Source of the DNA: Clostridiales bacterium UBA6114
Lineage (GTDB): Bacteria > Bacillota > Clostridia > Oscillospirales > Butyricicoccaceae
Length of the DNA: 64,000 nt
Assembly: GCA_002423435.1 (NCBI GenBank)
Contig: DIWE01000011.1
Span: 62,001 to 126,000, forward strand
Direction of reading: 5' to 3'
Positions 41,583 to 50,707 of this stretch are shown in pieces. Under the pieces are notes generated by a model. That model was not told the origin of the DNA and did no database searches. It saw only the letters and a list, made by a program, of their open reading frames with translations. The position numbers were made by a program, and so were the translations under genes. How positions within the stretch are numbered: position 1 is the stretch's first letter; every line of letters begins with the position of its first letter.

Positions 41583-41813
41583 ATCGTTGTATATATTTTA
41601 TAATATGTATCGAGAATGAACTGCCTTGCCGTTTTTGCGGATTTCTTATTTGAAAAGCAAAAAAATTAAGTGAATCTCAAATTTCCCGTTAAAGCGTCCT
41701 TTTAAATCAACGGAGACTTAAATTACTTGAGGCGGCTGTGCGCGGCTGATCCGGATCCGATTTGTTTTGCTTTGTGCAAATAAAATTTTGAAAGACTTTA
41801 AGGAGGTTTGAAG

Positions 41814-42971
41814 ATGGCTGTCTACAGGATGATACTCAATGAGACGTCCTATTTCGGAGACGACGCGATTTCGGTGCTGCCCGATGAGATCCGGTCCAGA
41901 GGATTTCAAAAAGCGCTGGTTGTTACCGACAAGGACCTTATCCGTTTTGGCGTGTCCAAAAGGGTGACGTCGCTGCTTGACAGGAATGGTCTTGACTATG
42001 AAATTTTCAGCGACATTAAACAGAATCCCACCATAGCAAATGTCAAAGCGGGGGTAGAAGCCTTTCAAAATAGCCGCGCCGATTATATTATCGCCATCGG
42101 CGGCGGCTCGTCCATCGACACGGGCAAGGCGATCGGGATCATCATAAGAAACCCCGAGTTTTCCGACGTCAAGAGCTTAGCCGGCGAGGCTCCGACAAAA
42201 AACAGGGCGGTTCCCCTTATCGCGGTCACCACGACTGCGGGCACCGCCGCCGAGGTCACCAAAAACTATGTCATCACCGATGAGGAGCGGCAGGTAAAAT
42301 TCCCCTGCGTCGACCCTCACGATATTCCGATCGTCGCCATTGTCGATCCGAGGATGATGTCGTCCATGCCGAAATCGCTTACCGCGAATACCGGGATGGA
42401 CGCGCTGACCCACGCGATCGAGGGGTATATTGCAAAAGGCGCCTGGGAGTTTACCGACATGCTGAACTTAAAGGCCGTCGAGCTGATCGGGCGGAGCCTT
42501 CGAAAGGCGGTGCATGAAAACGACGGCGGGGCGAGATTCGATATGGCCGTCGGCCAGTATTTGACCGGCATGGGATTCAGCAACTGCGGGCTCGGGATCG
42601 TCCATTCGATGGCCCATCAGCTGGGAGGGGTGTACGACACGCCCCACGGGATCGCAAACGCGGTGCTTTTACCATATGTCATGGCGTATAACGCCGATTA
42701 CACCGGGGAGAAGTTTAAACACATCGCCAAAGCCATGGGCGTTTCCGGGACTCGGGAAATGAGTCCGGCCGAGTACCGCAAGGCCGCGATCGACGCCGTT
42801 ATCGAGCTGTCGAAGGATATCGGTATCCCGCAGAAGCTGAGAGAAATCGGAGTGATGGAAAAGGACATCCCGCGGCTTTCGAAGGCCGCCCTTGCCGACG
42901 GCTGCACGGAGGGGAATCCGAGGCCGGCCTCGGTCGAGGAAATCAGCGCAATTTATATGACCGCTTTTTGA
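41814..42971 (+). CDS. Iron-containing alcohol dehydrogenase
   Basis: 385 residues, ATG 8 bases after AAGGAGG. NAD-binding AIGGGSSIDTGKAIG, then TTTAGTAAEVT, metal-site Asp/His in GMDALTHAIEG, GLGIVHSMAHQLGG and DTPHGIANAVLLP. Members include lactaldehyde reductase, 1,3-propanediol dehydrogenase and L-threonate-type enzymes. Directly upstream of dhaKL2, it may make or use the ketone that the kinase phosphorylates. Confidence 0.94.
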   Translation: MAVYRMILNETSYFGDDAISVLPDEIRSRGFQKALVVTDKDLIRFGVSKRVTSLLDRNGLDYEIFSDIKQNPTIANVKAGVEAFQNSRADYIIAIGGGSSIDTGKAIGIIIRNPEFSDVKSLAGEAPTKNRAVPLIAVTTTAGTAAEVTKNYVITDEERQVKFPCVDPHDIPIVAIVDPRMMSSMPKSLTANTGMDALTHAIEGYIAKGAWEFTDMLNLKAVELIGRSLRKAVHENDGGARFDMAVGQYLTGMGFSNCGLGIVHSMAHQLGGVYDTPHGIANAVLLPYVMAYNADYTGEKFKHIAKAMGVSGTREMSPAEYRKAAIDAVIELSKDIGIPQKLREIGVMEKDIPRLSKAALADGCTEGNPRPASVEEISAIYMTAF

Positions 42972-43000
42972 TTTGCCAAACAAGATCGGGAGGAAAAGGT

Positions 43001-44023
43001 ATGAAGAAAATCATCAACGCGCCTGAAAATTATGTAAACGAGATGCTGATGGGCATATACAGGGCCCATCCCGGCGAGCTGCGCATGGTCGGCGACGATC
43101 CGCGCTGCCTGGTCGCGGTCAAAAAGATCCCGGGAAAGGTCGGACTCGCGACCGGGGGCGGGAGCGGCCATCTTCCGCTGTTTTTGGGATATGTCGGTGA
43201 CGGGCTTTTGGACGGCTGCTCGGTCGGGGACGTTTTTCAGTCCTCGGGCGCAGATCAGATGCTGGCCGTAACCAAAGAGATCGATTCCGGCGCGGGCGTT
43301 CTCTACATATTCGGCAATTACAACGGGGATAAGTACAATTTCAAGATGTCGGCCGAGATGGCCGCATTCGAGCACGATATCCGGGTCGAATCGGTGATCC
43401 TGACCGACGATATCGCGGTTTCCGCGCCGGTCGGCAAAGATGAGCCGAGCAAACGCCGCGGGGTCGCCGGAATCGTCTTCGTTTACAAATGCGCCGGCGC
43501 GGCGGCAAAGGAGGGCATGAACCTCGACGAGGTCAAACGGATAGCGATAAAAGCTTCCGAACGGGTGAGGACGCTGGGCGTGGCGCTTTCCCCTTGTATT
43601 GTTCCGCGGGTCGGCAAACCGGGCTTTACCGTCGAGGAGGGCAAGGTGGAAATCGGCATGGGCATCCACGGCGAGCCGGGTATCCGCATCGAGGACCTTC
43701 GGACGGCCGACGAGCTGGTCGACGAGATGATGGACGCCTTGCTTTCCGACATGCCCTTAGACCCGGGCGAGGAAGTAGCCGTGCTGATAAACGGACTCGG
43801 CTCCACCCCCTTGGACGAGATGTACATCATGCTGCGCAGGGTCGTAAAGGTGCTCGACGATAAAAAAATCAGGCTGTACCGCTCGTATGTCGGCGAGTTT
43901 GCAACCTCGATGGAAATGGCCGGGACTTCGATCTCGCTGTTCAAGCTCGACGCGGAGCTGAAAAGGCTCTTAAACGCGCCGGCCGACAGCCCGTTTTTCA
44001 AGCAATTTCAACTGGAGGATTGA
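43001..44023 (+). CDS. dhaK: Dihydroxyacetone kinase-type subunit DhaK (second pair)
   Basis: 340 residues, ATG after GGGAGGAAAAGG. Substrate His in VEIGMGIHGEPG, Asp in GNYNGDKYNF, loop TGGGSGHLPLFLGYVG. It shares the GHLP variant with the minus-strand copy, so the two pairs are probably related duplicates or act on similar substrates. Confidence 0.92.
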   Translation: MKKIINAPENYVNEMLMGIYRAHPGELRMVGDDPRCLVAVKKIPGKVGLATGGGSGHLPLFLGYVGDGLLDGCSVGDVFQSSGADQMLAVTKEIDSGAGVLYIFGNYNGDKYNFKMSAEMAAFEHDIRVESVILTDDIAVSAPVGKDEPSKRRGVAGIVFVYKCAGAAAKEGMNLDEVKRIAIKASERVRTLGVALSPCIVPRVGKPGFTVEEGKVEIGMGIHGEPGIRIEDLRTADELVDEMMDALLSDMPLDPGEEVAVLINGLGSTPLDEMYIMLRRVVKVLDDKKIRLYRSYVGEFATSMEMAGTSISLFKLDAELKRLLNAPADSPFFKQFQLED

Positions 44024-44031
44024 GAGATATA

Positions 44032-44676
44032 ATGAATATAACCGCGACCGAGATGAAGGGTATTTTTTCGGCATGGGCCGACAAGATGTCGCAAAACGTG
44101 ACCAGACTGGTGGAGCTTGACAGCGTCGCGGGCGATGGTGATCTGGGGCTTGCGATGAGCGACGGTTTTAACGCCGTTTACAAAGCCGTGGAGTCGTCCG
44201 ACGAGACCGACCTTGGGAAACTACTATATTTGGCGGGCAAGACCCTGTCGGCGGCCGCCCCCTCAAGCGCCGGGACGCTTTTGTCGGCGGGCATCGTAAA
44301 CAGCGCGAAGGTGATGCGCGGGGCGCGTGAAATCGGCGTCGGCGGACTTTCGCAGATGATGGGGGCGGTCCTCGAGGGAATCATGTCACTCGGCGGGGCC
44401 AAAAGAGGGGAAAAGACCATCATCGACGGCCTTGCCCCGGCGGTGGATGTGCTGGGGGCGGCGGAGGCTGAAAAGGACCTGGTCGAGGCGGTCAGGGAGG
44501 CGAAGGAGGCGTCGAGGCTCGGCGCCCAAAGGACCGCCGGAATGGTGGCGGTGCACGGCAGAGCGGCGATCCGGGGTGAGGATTCGAGAAAAATGATCGA
44601 TCCGGGGGCGGTTGTCGCGAGCCTTCTGTTCGAAGCGATGTCCGATTACCTCGAGTCCCTGCCTGCTGCCAGATAA
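44032..44676 (+). CDS. dhaL: Dihydroxyacetone kinase-type subunit DhaL (second pair)
   Basis: 214 residues from ATG 44032; TTG 44020 overlapping the dhaK stop is also possible. ADP-binding aspartates in LDSVAGDGDLGLAM; AAPSSAGTLLSAGI and the segment AKRGEKTIIDGLAP follow. Same length and layout as the first DhaL. Confidence 0.9.
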   Translation: MNITATEMKGIFSAWADKMSQNVTRLVELDSVAGDGDLGLAMSDGFNAVYKAVESSDETDLGKLLYLAGKTLSAAAPSSAGTLLSAGIVNSAKVMRGAREIGVGGLSQMMGAVLEGIMSLGGAKRGEKTIIDGLAPAVDVLGAAEAEKDLVEAVREAKEASRLGAQRTAGMVAVHGRAAIRGEDSRKMIDPGAVVASLLFEAMSDYLESLPAAR

Positions 44677-44736
44677 GCGGATGCGAAAATGTGAAGACGT
44701 AAAAAACAACTAAAATTGAAAGGTGGATACAAGATC

Positions 44737-45504
44737 ATGAGTTTTTACAGCATTGCGGTGGATGAAGGCGTTGGCGTTCTTCGGCTGGAGAGACCGCCCG
44801 TCAACGCGGTGTCGGTACAGGTCTATCTGGACCTCGAGGCTTCGCTAAACGAGCTTAAGGACAACGACGCAGTCCACTGCGTGATTCTTACCGGTTCGCC
44901 CAAGGTGCGCGCGTTTTGCGGCGGCGCGGACTTAAACGAGTTTATGGAGCTCGATTACGACTCCCGTCTGAAAAGGTTTGAAACCGTCGACAGGGTGCTG
45001 CCGATGCTCAGCGACTTCCCGAAGCCGATCATCGTTGCGGTCAACGGCCCGGCGGTCGGCGTGGGCGTCGCAATGGTCTCCTCGTGCGACATCCGGCTCG
45101 CGTCGGACAACGCGACCTTCATGATCCCCGAGATCGACCGCGGCGTCATCGCCGCCGACCTGCCGATGATGAGGAAGATCGGGGTCCCGTCGGGCATCGT
45201 CAAGGAGTGGATTCTGACCGCGAGACGCTTCCCGGCGGCCGAGGCGCACAAGTACGGCTTCATCGATCATGTCTACGAGCCCGACGATCTCATGAATCAG
45301 GCGCTGCGCATGGCCAAGAAGATCGCCTCGAAGGCCCCGCAGGCCATTTTGTACCACAAGAAAGCGTTTTTGGAGTCGGAGACCATGAGCTGGCTCGACT
45401 GCTACTTAAAGTCCCATATCTACAGCGCCGAGCTGACCCAGAACAACAATTCCAAGGAAGGGATCACCGCGTTCTTCGAGAAACGCGCGCCTCAATACAA
45501 GTAG
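44737..45504 (+). CDS. Enoyl-CoA hydratase/isomerase family protein
   Basis: 255 residues. Crotonase fold: LERPPVNAVSVQVY, oxyanion-hole segment KVRAFCGGADLNEF, and GPAVGVGVAMVSSCDIRLAS, then PEIDRGVIAADLPMM. Where typical hydratases have Glu pairs at the active site, the second Glu position reads EIDRGV; hydratase, isomerase or decarboxylase activity cannot be told apart. It may act on an acyl-CoA made by the CoA-transferase or synthetase downstream. Confidence 0.9.
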   Translation: MSFYSIAVDEGVGVLRLERPPVNAVSVQVYLDLEASLNELKDNDAVHCVILTGSPKVRAFCGGADLNEFMELDYDSRLKRFETVDRVLPMLSDFPKPIIVAVNGPAVGVGVAMVSSCDIRLASDNATFMIPEIDRGVIAADLPMMRKIGVPSGIVKEWILTARRFPAAEAHKYGFIDHVYEPDDLMNQALRMAKKIASKAPQAILYHKKAFLESETMSWLDCYLKSHIYSAELTQNNNSKEGITAFFEKRAPQYK

Positions 45505-45505
45505 C

Positions 45506-45661
45506 CGGCAGCTCCGAAAGGGGAGCATTGCGGCAGGAACGGATCGCATGGGCGCCTGTTTCGGGGCGGCTCCGGAACAGGCGCTCCAATCCCCGGAGAC
45601 ACCGGCATGGCGGCTCTTACGGATTTGAGGTAGCCGGAGCGGATTATCATGCTCCGGCTAA
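45506..45661 (+). repeat. REP-like palindromic element 1
   Basis: Spacer with two strong hairpins: GCGCCTGTTTCGG pairing with CCGGAACAGGCGC (45552-45584), and a perfect 10-bp stem TAGCCGGAGC / GCTCCGGCTA (45631-45660) with a GGATTATCAT loop. Its last 26 bases are identical to 51982-52007. It ends only a few bases before the Shine-Dalgarno of the next gene. Confidence 0.65.
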
Positions 45662-45675
45662 CGGGAGGGAGCAAT

Positions 45676-46827
45676 TTGAAAATGGACATGCTGATCCGAA
45701 ACGGGCGAGTGATCGACCCGCTTCGCAATATCGACGAAGTCCGGGATATCGGCATCATCGGGGACAAAATCGTGGAGACGGCGGGACGGGATATCGAGGC
45801 GACGCAGACGGTCGACGCGTCGGGCTGCTATGTGCTTCCCGGCCTGATCGATTTTCACACCCATACATATTATAAAAAAACCGGACTCGGCGCCTGCCCG
45901 GACTTTTTGCCGGCGACCGGCGTGACGGCGGCGGTGGACGCCGGCTCAAGCGGCTGCCGCAATTTTCCCGATTTTTATACTGATGTGATGCTCAAAAGCC
46001 CGGTCCGGATGAAGGCCTACCTGTCCTGCTGCTCGATCGGCATGGCGGGGCCCGGCGGGCATGAGGACTTTGCCCCGGAGCATTTTGAGGCGGACGAGAT
46101 CGCGCGGGCGCGGGAGAGGTACCCCGACCGGATCATCGGGCTGAAGCTGCGCATAGGAAGCCATCTGGTCAGGGATTTAAGGCCTCTCGAAGCCGCCGTC
46201 GAAATGGCCGAGCGGATCGGGGGCATGCCGCTTTGCGTCCACGTCACCGACCCGGCGGGCAGCATGAGGGATGTGGCAAAGCTTCTTCGCAGGGGCGACA
46301 TCCTCTGTCATGTGTACCACGGGACGGGCGACACTATTTTAGACGCGCACGGCCGGGTATTGGACGAGATCTTAAAAGCGCGCGAGCGCGGCGTCATCTT
46401 CGACGTCGCCAACGGAAACCTTAATTGCTATCACAGCGTCAGCATCGCCGCGATCAGGGAGGGCTTCCTGCCCGATATTATTTCGACCGATCTCACGAGA
46501 GACAAGTTAAATTATGCAGCCCGCGCAAGGACGCTTCCTTTTGTGATGTCAAAGTACTTAAGCTTTGGGATGACATTATCTGAAGTGGTCCGCTGCGCAA
46601 CCGCGACGCCTGCCGGGGTGATGGGCATGGAGGGCAGAATCGGCACGCTCGCGCCCGGTTCGTCCGCCGACGTTACAATCGTAAGGCAGGTTAAAAGGCG
46701 GGTGGTCTATCGCGACACCGCATCCGCGGCCTATGTCGGAAACAGCCTGCTGGTGCCCCAGATGACCGTCTTAAACGGAGAAATCGCTTTTGGCCAGATC
46801 GATTTCAACCTGCCGGAGGAAGTCTGA
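45676..46827 (+). CDS. Amidohydrolase/deacetylase-family metallohydrolase
   Basis: 383 residues from TTG 45676 (6 bases after GGAGGGAG); ATG 45682 is an alternative. Dihydroorotase-like: HTH metal pair in IDFHTHTYYKK, a Lys in IGLKLRIGSH, His in LCVHVTDPAG and CHVYHGTGD, Asp in STDLTRDK. Homologues hydrolyse N-acyl or amide bonds. Its role among the CoA-linked genes is unclear. Confidence 0.85.
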   Translation: MKMDMLIRNGRVIDPLRNIDEVRDIGIIGDKIVETAGRDIEATQTVDASGCYVLPGLIDFHTHTYYKKTGLGACPDFLPATGVTAAVDAGSSGCRNFPDFYTDVMLKSPVRMKAYLSCCSIGMAGPGGHEDFAPEHFEADEIARARERYPDRIIGLKLRIGSHLVRDLRPLEAAVEMAERIGGMPLCVHVTDPAGSMRDVAKLLRRGDILCHVYHGTGDTILDAHGRVLDEILKARERGVIFDVANGNLNCYHSVSIAAIREGFLPDIISTDLTRDKLNYAARARTLPFVMSKYLSFGMTLSEVVRCATATPAGVMGMEGRIGTLAPGSSADVTIVRQVKRRVVYRDTASAAYVGNSLLVPQMTVLNGEIAFGQIDFNLPEEV

Positions 46828-46992
46828 AAGAATTCAAACTTCAAGATTTGCGTGCATGTTGCCGACTGAAACATAAAACACAAATGCGGAAGGCGCGCCG
46901 GCAGCTCAGAAAAACCGCTAAGTCAAGGCAGTCAGATTAGTGCTGTTTTCAGGTAAATCAAAAATTGTTCTGCCGGTGAATGGGGGATTATA
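46819..46992 (+). promoter_or_regulatory. Leader element W (hairpin H5, variant core, SD-proximal hairpin)
   Basis: H5 (46819-46842) shares loop and 3' arm (AGAATTCAAACTTC) with H2 of element X and overlaps the end of the amidohydrolase gene. Variant core: GCGTG (46850-46854), ATGTT/AACAT stem (46856-46874), CACAAATGC (46879-46887). CCGGCAG (46898-46904) pairs with CTGCCGG (46970-46976) just before GAATGGGGG. It is a divergent member of the R/X family. Confidence 0.55.
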
Positions 46993-47877
46993 TTGAAGAA
47001 CAAAATCATGTCGCTTTCCGAGGCGATCGCGAAATATGTGAAAGACGGACAAAAGCTCTACGTCGGCGGCTTTACCCACTGCGTGCCTTACGCGGCGGTA
47101 CATGAGATCATCCGCCAGGGGATCAAGGACCTGGAGGTCTGCAAAATGGTCCCCGAGCTGGTGCTTGAGCAGTTCATCGCGGCAGAGAGCTGCAGGAAGA
47201 TCATTTTCGGCTGGGCGGGAAATCCGGGGCTCGGGAATTTAAGGCTGTTTCGCGCCGCTTGCGAAAAGGGCGAGCCTTATCGGATCGAGATCGAGGAATA
47301 CTCCCATCAGGGCCTTTTATCGAGGCTGTACGCAGGGGCCGCGGGCCTTCCGTTCATGATCTTAAAATCTAATTTCGGCAGCGACCTAGAAAAGGTCAAC
47401 GGCAACATCAAAACCGTCGCATGTCCCTATACGGGCGAGCTTCTAAGCTGCGTTCCGGCCTACAGCGCGGACGTCGCCATTTTCCACGCGCAGCACGCCG
47501 ACCGCGAGGGCAACACGCAGATGTGGGGGGTGACGGGCGAGCACAAGGAGGCTGCGTTCGGCGCGAAAAAGGTCATCGTAACCGTTGAGGAAGTGGTTGA
47601 CAGAAGCGTTTTAACCGAAAGGCCCAACGCGACCGTGTTCCCGGCCGCCATTGTCGACGCGGTGGTCCCGGTGCCGTGGGGCGCGCATCCGTCGTATGTG
47701 CACGGCTACTACGACCGCGACAACGAGTTTTATATCCGATGGAACGAGATGACAAAGGACGCGGGCTATTTTGGAGAATATCTGAGCGAGTGGGTCTACG
47801 GTATAACGGACCGGGCAGAGTACATGGAAAAAATCGGCGGACTACTCCATTTAAAGGCAGGTAAACGGAATGAATGA
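46993..47877 (+). CDS. CoA-transferase subunit A (glutaconate CoA-transferase-like)
   Basis: 294 residues, TTG start after GGGGGA. Class I CoA-transferase alpha features: DGQKLYVGGFTHCVPYAAVHE, FGWAGNPGLGNLRLFR, and HAQHADREGNTQMWG. Transfers CoA between acetyl- or succinyl-CoA and a carboxylic acid. Overlaps the beta subunit by 8 bases. Confidence 0.9.
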   Translation: MKNKIMSLSEAIAKYVKDGQKLYVGGFTHCVPYAAVHEIIRQGIKDLEVCKMVPELVLEQFIAAESCRKIIFGWAGNPGLGNLRLFRAACEKGEPYRIEIEEYSHQGLLSRLYAGAAGLPFMILKSNFGSDLEKVNGNIKTVACPYTGELLSCVPAYSADVAIFHAQHADREGNTQMWGVTGEHKEAAFGAKKVIVTVEEVVDRSVLTERPNATVFPAAIVDAVVPVPWGAHPSYVHGYYDRDNEFYIRWNEMTKDAGYFGEYLSEWVYGITDRAEYMEKIGGLLHLKAGKRNE

Positions 47878-48631
47878 CAATGGAATCGAAATGCTGGTGG
47901 TCGAAACCGCGCGCCAGATCAGGGCGGGGGAGACGGTGTTCGCCGGGGTCGGCCTCCCGATCATGGCAATGGCCATCGCAAAGAAGTTTTATCATCGCGA
48001 CATCACCATTCTCTGCGAATCGGGTATCGTGGACACCATGCCGACCCGGCTTGCGATGTCCATCGCCGACCCGTCGCTCGCGGAAAACTGCGTCGGCATC
48101 TTTTCGCCCAACGAGATCTTTTCGTTTTTTCTGCAGGGCGGCCGTATCGACGTTGGCGTCCTCGGCGGCGCCCAGATCGACCGGTACGGAAACGTAAACT
48201 CCACGGTGATCGGCCCTTACGCGCAGCCGAAGCTCCGGATGCCCGGAAGCGGCGGGGCCTGCGAAATCGCCTCAAACGCCAAATCTACCATCATCGTTAT
48301 GCCGCAGAGCAAAAGACGGTTTGTGGACAGGGTGGACTTTGTCACAAGCCCGGGGCATGTGACCTGTCCCGAGACGCGCCGGAATATCCGCGGCGGAGGC
48401 CCGCGCGCGGCGGTGTCCGACCTCGGACTGTACCGGTTTTCCGAAGAAGACGGCGAGATGGTTCTTGCCGGGCTCTTTGGCGGGGTATCGCTTGACGATG
48501 TCCGGGAAAAAACCGGATGGGAGATGAAATGCCCGGAGACGGTCGCGCGGATCGAGCCTCCCACCGCCGAGGAGATCGAATTTATCCACAGTCTCGATCC
48601 GCAGGGCATCTTTTTGGGCAAGGTCGGCTGA
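47870..48631 (+). CDS. CoA-transferase subunit B (glutaconate CoA-transferase-like)
   Basis: 253 residues. Beta-subunit motifs: ITILCESGIVDT (the catalytic Glu in ESG), GGAQIDRYGNVNST, PGSGGACEIAS. Pairs with subunit A. Acid specificity is not visible. Confidence 0.9.
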   Translation: MNDNGIEMLVVETARQIRAGETVFAGVGLPIMAMAIAKKFYHRDITILCESGIVDTMPTRLAMSIADPSLAENCVGIFSPNEIFSFFLQGGRIDVGVLGGAQIDRYGNVNSTVIGPYAQPKLRMPGSGGACEIASNAKSTIIVMPQSKRRFVDRVDFVTSPGHVTCPETRRNIRGGGPRAAVSDLGLYRFSEEDGEMVLAGLFGGVSLDDVREKTGWEMKCPETVARIEPPTAEEIEFIHSLDPQGIFLGKVG

Positions 48632-48711
48632 ATGCAGAAGACATTAGGCAGATAAAGATAAAAGTAGTTAGGAAAACGATGCGGCGGTTACTGTCCTGAA
48701 AACGGGGTTGC

Positions 48712-48729
48712 AATATAAATATTTATATT
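48712..48729. promoter_or_regulatory. 18-bp AT-rich palindrome before the TRAP genes
   Basis: AATATAAATATTTATATT, a perfect palindrome 14 bases before the DctQ start codon, close to its GGGAGG site. Possible operator or a -10-like element. Confidence 0.35.
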
Positions 48730-48743
48730 ATGGGAGGCCTAGT

Positions 48744-49241
48744 ATGAAGCAACTGAAATGGTTGTTATCTCATTTTGAAGAGATGATAAGCGGGGTGGGG
48801 TTTATCGTCATGGTGGGGTCCACATCCGCCAATGTTATAAGCCGATATTGCCTTGGAAAATCCTTTGCCTGGTCGGAAGAAGTAACTTACCTCGGATTCG
48901 CCTATACGATTTGTATGGGGATCGCCTTTTTGTACAAGAAAAACGCCATGATTGCAGTGGATGTGCTGGTTTCTCACATGCCGCCCAAAATACAGCACGC
49001 CTTCAACCTCTTTAATTATTTCATTCTGCTTGTGGCAAATCTGTTCTTGTTTTATTTGAGCGTTAAGCTCGCCGCCGGCGCCGTAACACGGTTTACAACC
49101 GCCCTGCGGATGCCGTACACGGTCATCGACACGGCCGCCGTGCTCGCTTTTGCACTGACATCCTTTTATTCGGTGCGTTTTTTGTACTGGCTGATGCGCG
49201 GCAGGGAGATTGCAGGGGTTTCACTGGAAGACCAGCGATAG
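48744..49241 (+). CDS. dctQ: TRAP transporter small permease (DctQ type)
   Basis: 165 residues, four hydrophobic helices, ATG after GGGAGG. Typical NVISRYCLGKSFAWSEEVTYLGF motif near residue 35 and a KKNAMIAVDVL segment. Works with the large permease and binding protein below in sodium-driven carboxylate uptake. Confidence 0.92.
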   Translation: MKQLKWLLSHFEEMISGVGFIVMVGSTSANVISRYCLGKSFAWSEEVTYLGFAYTICMGIAFLYKKNAMIAVDVLVSHMPPKIQHAFNLFNYFILLVANLFLFYLSVKLAAGAVTRFTTALRMPYTVIDTAAVLAFALTSFYSVRFLYWLMRGREIAGVSLEDQR

Positions 49242-49320
49242 CATTTAAACGGCGAATAAATGCCGCGTATAACGATTTATCTGCAAAAAATTAATTTGGT
49301 TTGGAGGTCGGCTTATAACA

Positions 49321-50613
49321 ATGCATCCGAGTCTTATAATCCCTGTTGTCGTCTTTCTGGTCCTTCTGTTTATCAGAATTCCCGTAGCCTATTCCATATT
49401 GATTTCCACTCTTACATATTTTGTTTTCTTCAACGACACCCTCCCGATGGACATGGTCGTGCAGAATGTGATCGCGACTTCGGAATCCTTTACCTACCTT
49501 GCCATTCCGTTTTTTGTATGCGCGGGCGTTGTCTTCAATTACGCCGGCATCTCCCGCAGGCTGTTTTCTTTGGCGGAGCTTTTGGTCGGACACTATCCGG
49601 GAGCGCTGGGACAGGTCAACGTGCTGGCCAGCACCATGATGGGCGGATTGTCCGGCTCAGCCAACGCGGATGCGGCAATGGACAGCAAAATCCTGGTCCC
49701 GGAAATGCTCAGGCACGGTTACAGCAAGGGGTTTTCCACGGCTGTCACCGCCGCGTCCTCCTGCATTACCCCCATCATTCCGCCCGGCATCATTCTTATC
49801 ATGTATGCCGCGGTCTCGGACGTTTCCATTGCAAAGATGTTTCTGGCGGGCTATATTCCCGGGCTTTTAATGTGCATTTGCCTGATGCTGGTGGTGTATT
49901 TCGTCTCCAGAAAACGGGGATATACCGCCACCCGTGAAAAACGCGCGTCCTTAAGGGAGATTCTGCACGCGGCGCGCGACGCGATATGGGCGCTGTTTCT
50001 CCCCTTCGGCCTTTTGGCCGGGCTGCGCTTCGGCATATTCACCCCCACGGAGGCCGGGTCGATGTCGGTGATCTATGCCCTGCTGGTAGGCGCGTTCATA
50101 TATAAGGAAATCACATGGAAGGATCTCTGGCCCATTGTCAAGGAATCGGTGGAGGGAACGGCGGGCGTCATGTTCATTATTGCCGCGGCAAACTCGTTCA
50201 GCGTGTACTTTGCCTGGGAACGGCTGCCGATGATCATATCGGAATGGCTGATCAGTTCAATCACCTCTCCCGCCGTTTTGCTGTTTCTCATCAATATTCT
50301 TCTGCTGTTTATCGGATGCTTTTTTGACGGCGCCGCCGCATTGATTCTACTGGGTCCGCTTTTAATACCCGCCGTACAGGCCATGGGCATCGATCTGGTT
50401 CATTTCGGCATCGTCGCGAGCATCAATCTCACTCTTGGCGGGATCACTCCTCCGTTTGGCGGAATGATGTTTGTCACCACATCGATAACCGGAACGCGGA
50501 TCGAGGAGTACACGGCCGAATGCCTGCCGTTTGTCGCGAGCCTGATAGCGCTTTTGATGGTCTTTACCTATACGCCGGACCTCGTACTGCTCCTGCCGAG
50601 GCTCCTTTCCTGA
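49321..50613 (+). CDS. dctM: TRAP transporter large permease (DctM type)
   Basis: 430 residues, about 12 hydrophobic helices. Motifs AIPFFVCAGVVFNYAG, STMMGGLSGSANADAAMDSKI, and SCITPIIPPGIILIMYA are characteristic of DctM. GGAGG is ~14 bases upstream, a long spacing. Confidence 0.95.
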   Translation: MHPSLIIPVVVFLVLLFIRIPVAYSILISTLTYFVFFNDTLPMDMVVQNVIATSESFTYLAIPFFVCAGVVFNYAGISRRLFSLAELLVGHYPGALGQVNVLASTMMGGLSGSANADAAMDSKILVPEMLRHGYSKGFSTAVTAASSCITPIIPPGIILIMYAAVSDVSIAKMFLAGYIPGLLMCICLMLVVYFVSRKRGYTATREKRASLREILHAARDAIWALFLPFGLLAGLRFGIFTPTEAGSMSVIYALLVGAFIYKEITWKDLWPIVKESVEGTAGVMFIIAAANSFSVYFAWERLPMIISEWLISSITSPAVLLFLINILLLFIGCFFDGAAALILLGPLLIPAVQAMGIDLVHFGIVASINLTLGGITPPFGGMMFVTTSITGTRIEEYTAECLPFVASLIALLMVFTYTPDLVLLLPRLLS

Positions 50614-50707
50614 ACAAAGCGTATGGGCGAAGGCGGGTCATACGGTAAAAAATACAAGCTTCGGATACTCTCAACTTATAACATTTTTAAATAGAGGAGG
50701 ATATTTT

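Larger units (their letters stand above)
41347..41813. other. 467-base intergenic region between divergent dha units
   Basis: Separates the minus-strand XRE/dhaKL genes from the plus-strand alcohol dehydrogenase/dhaKL genes. It holds the XRE promoter (41406-41434) and a minus-strand terminator hairpin (41558-41582). No coding frame is convincing. The plus-strand promoter of the gene at 41814 was not identified with confidence. Confidence 0.5.
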
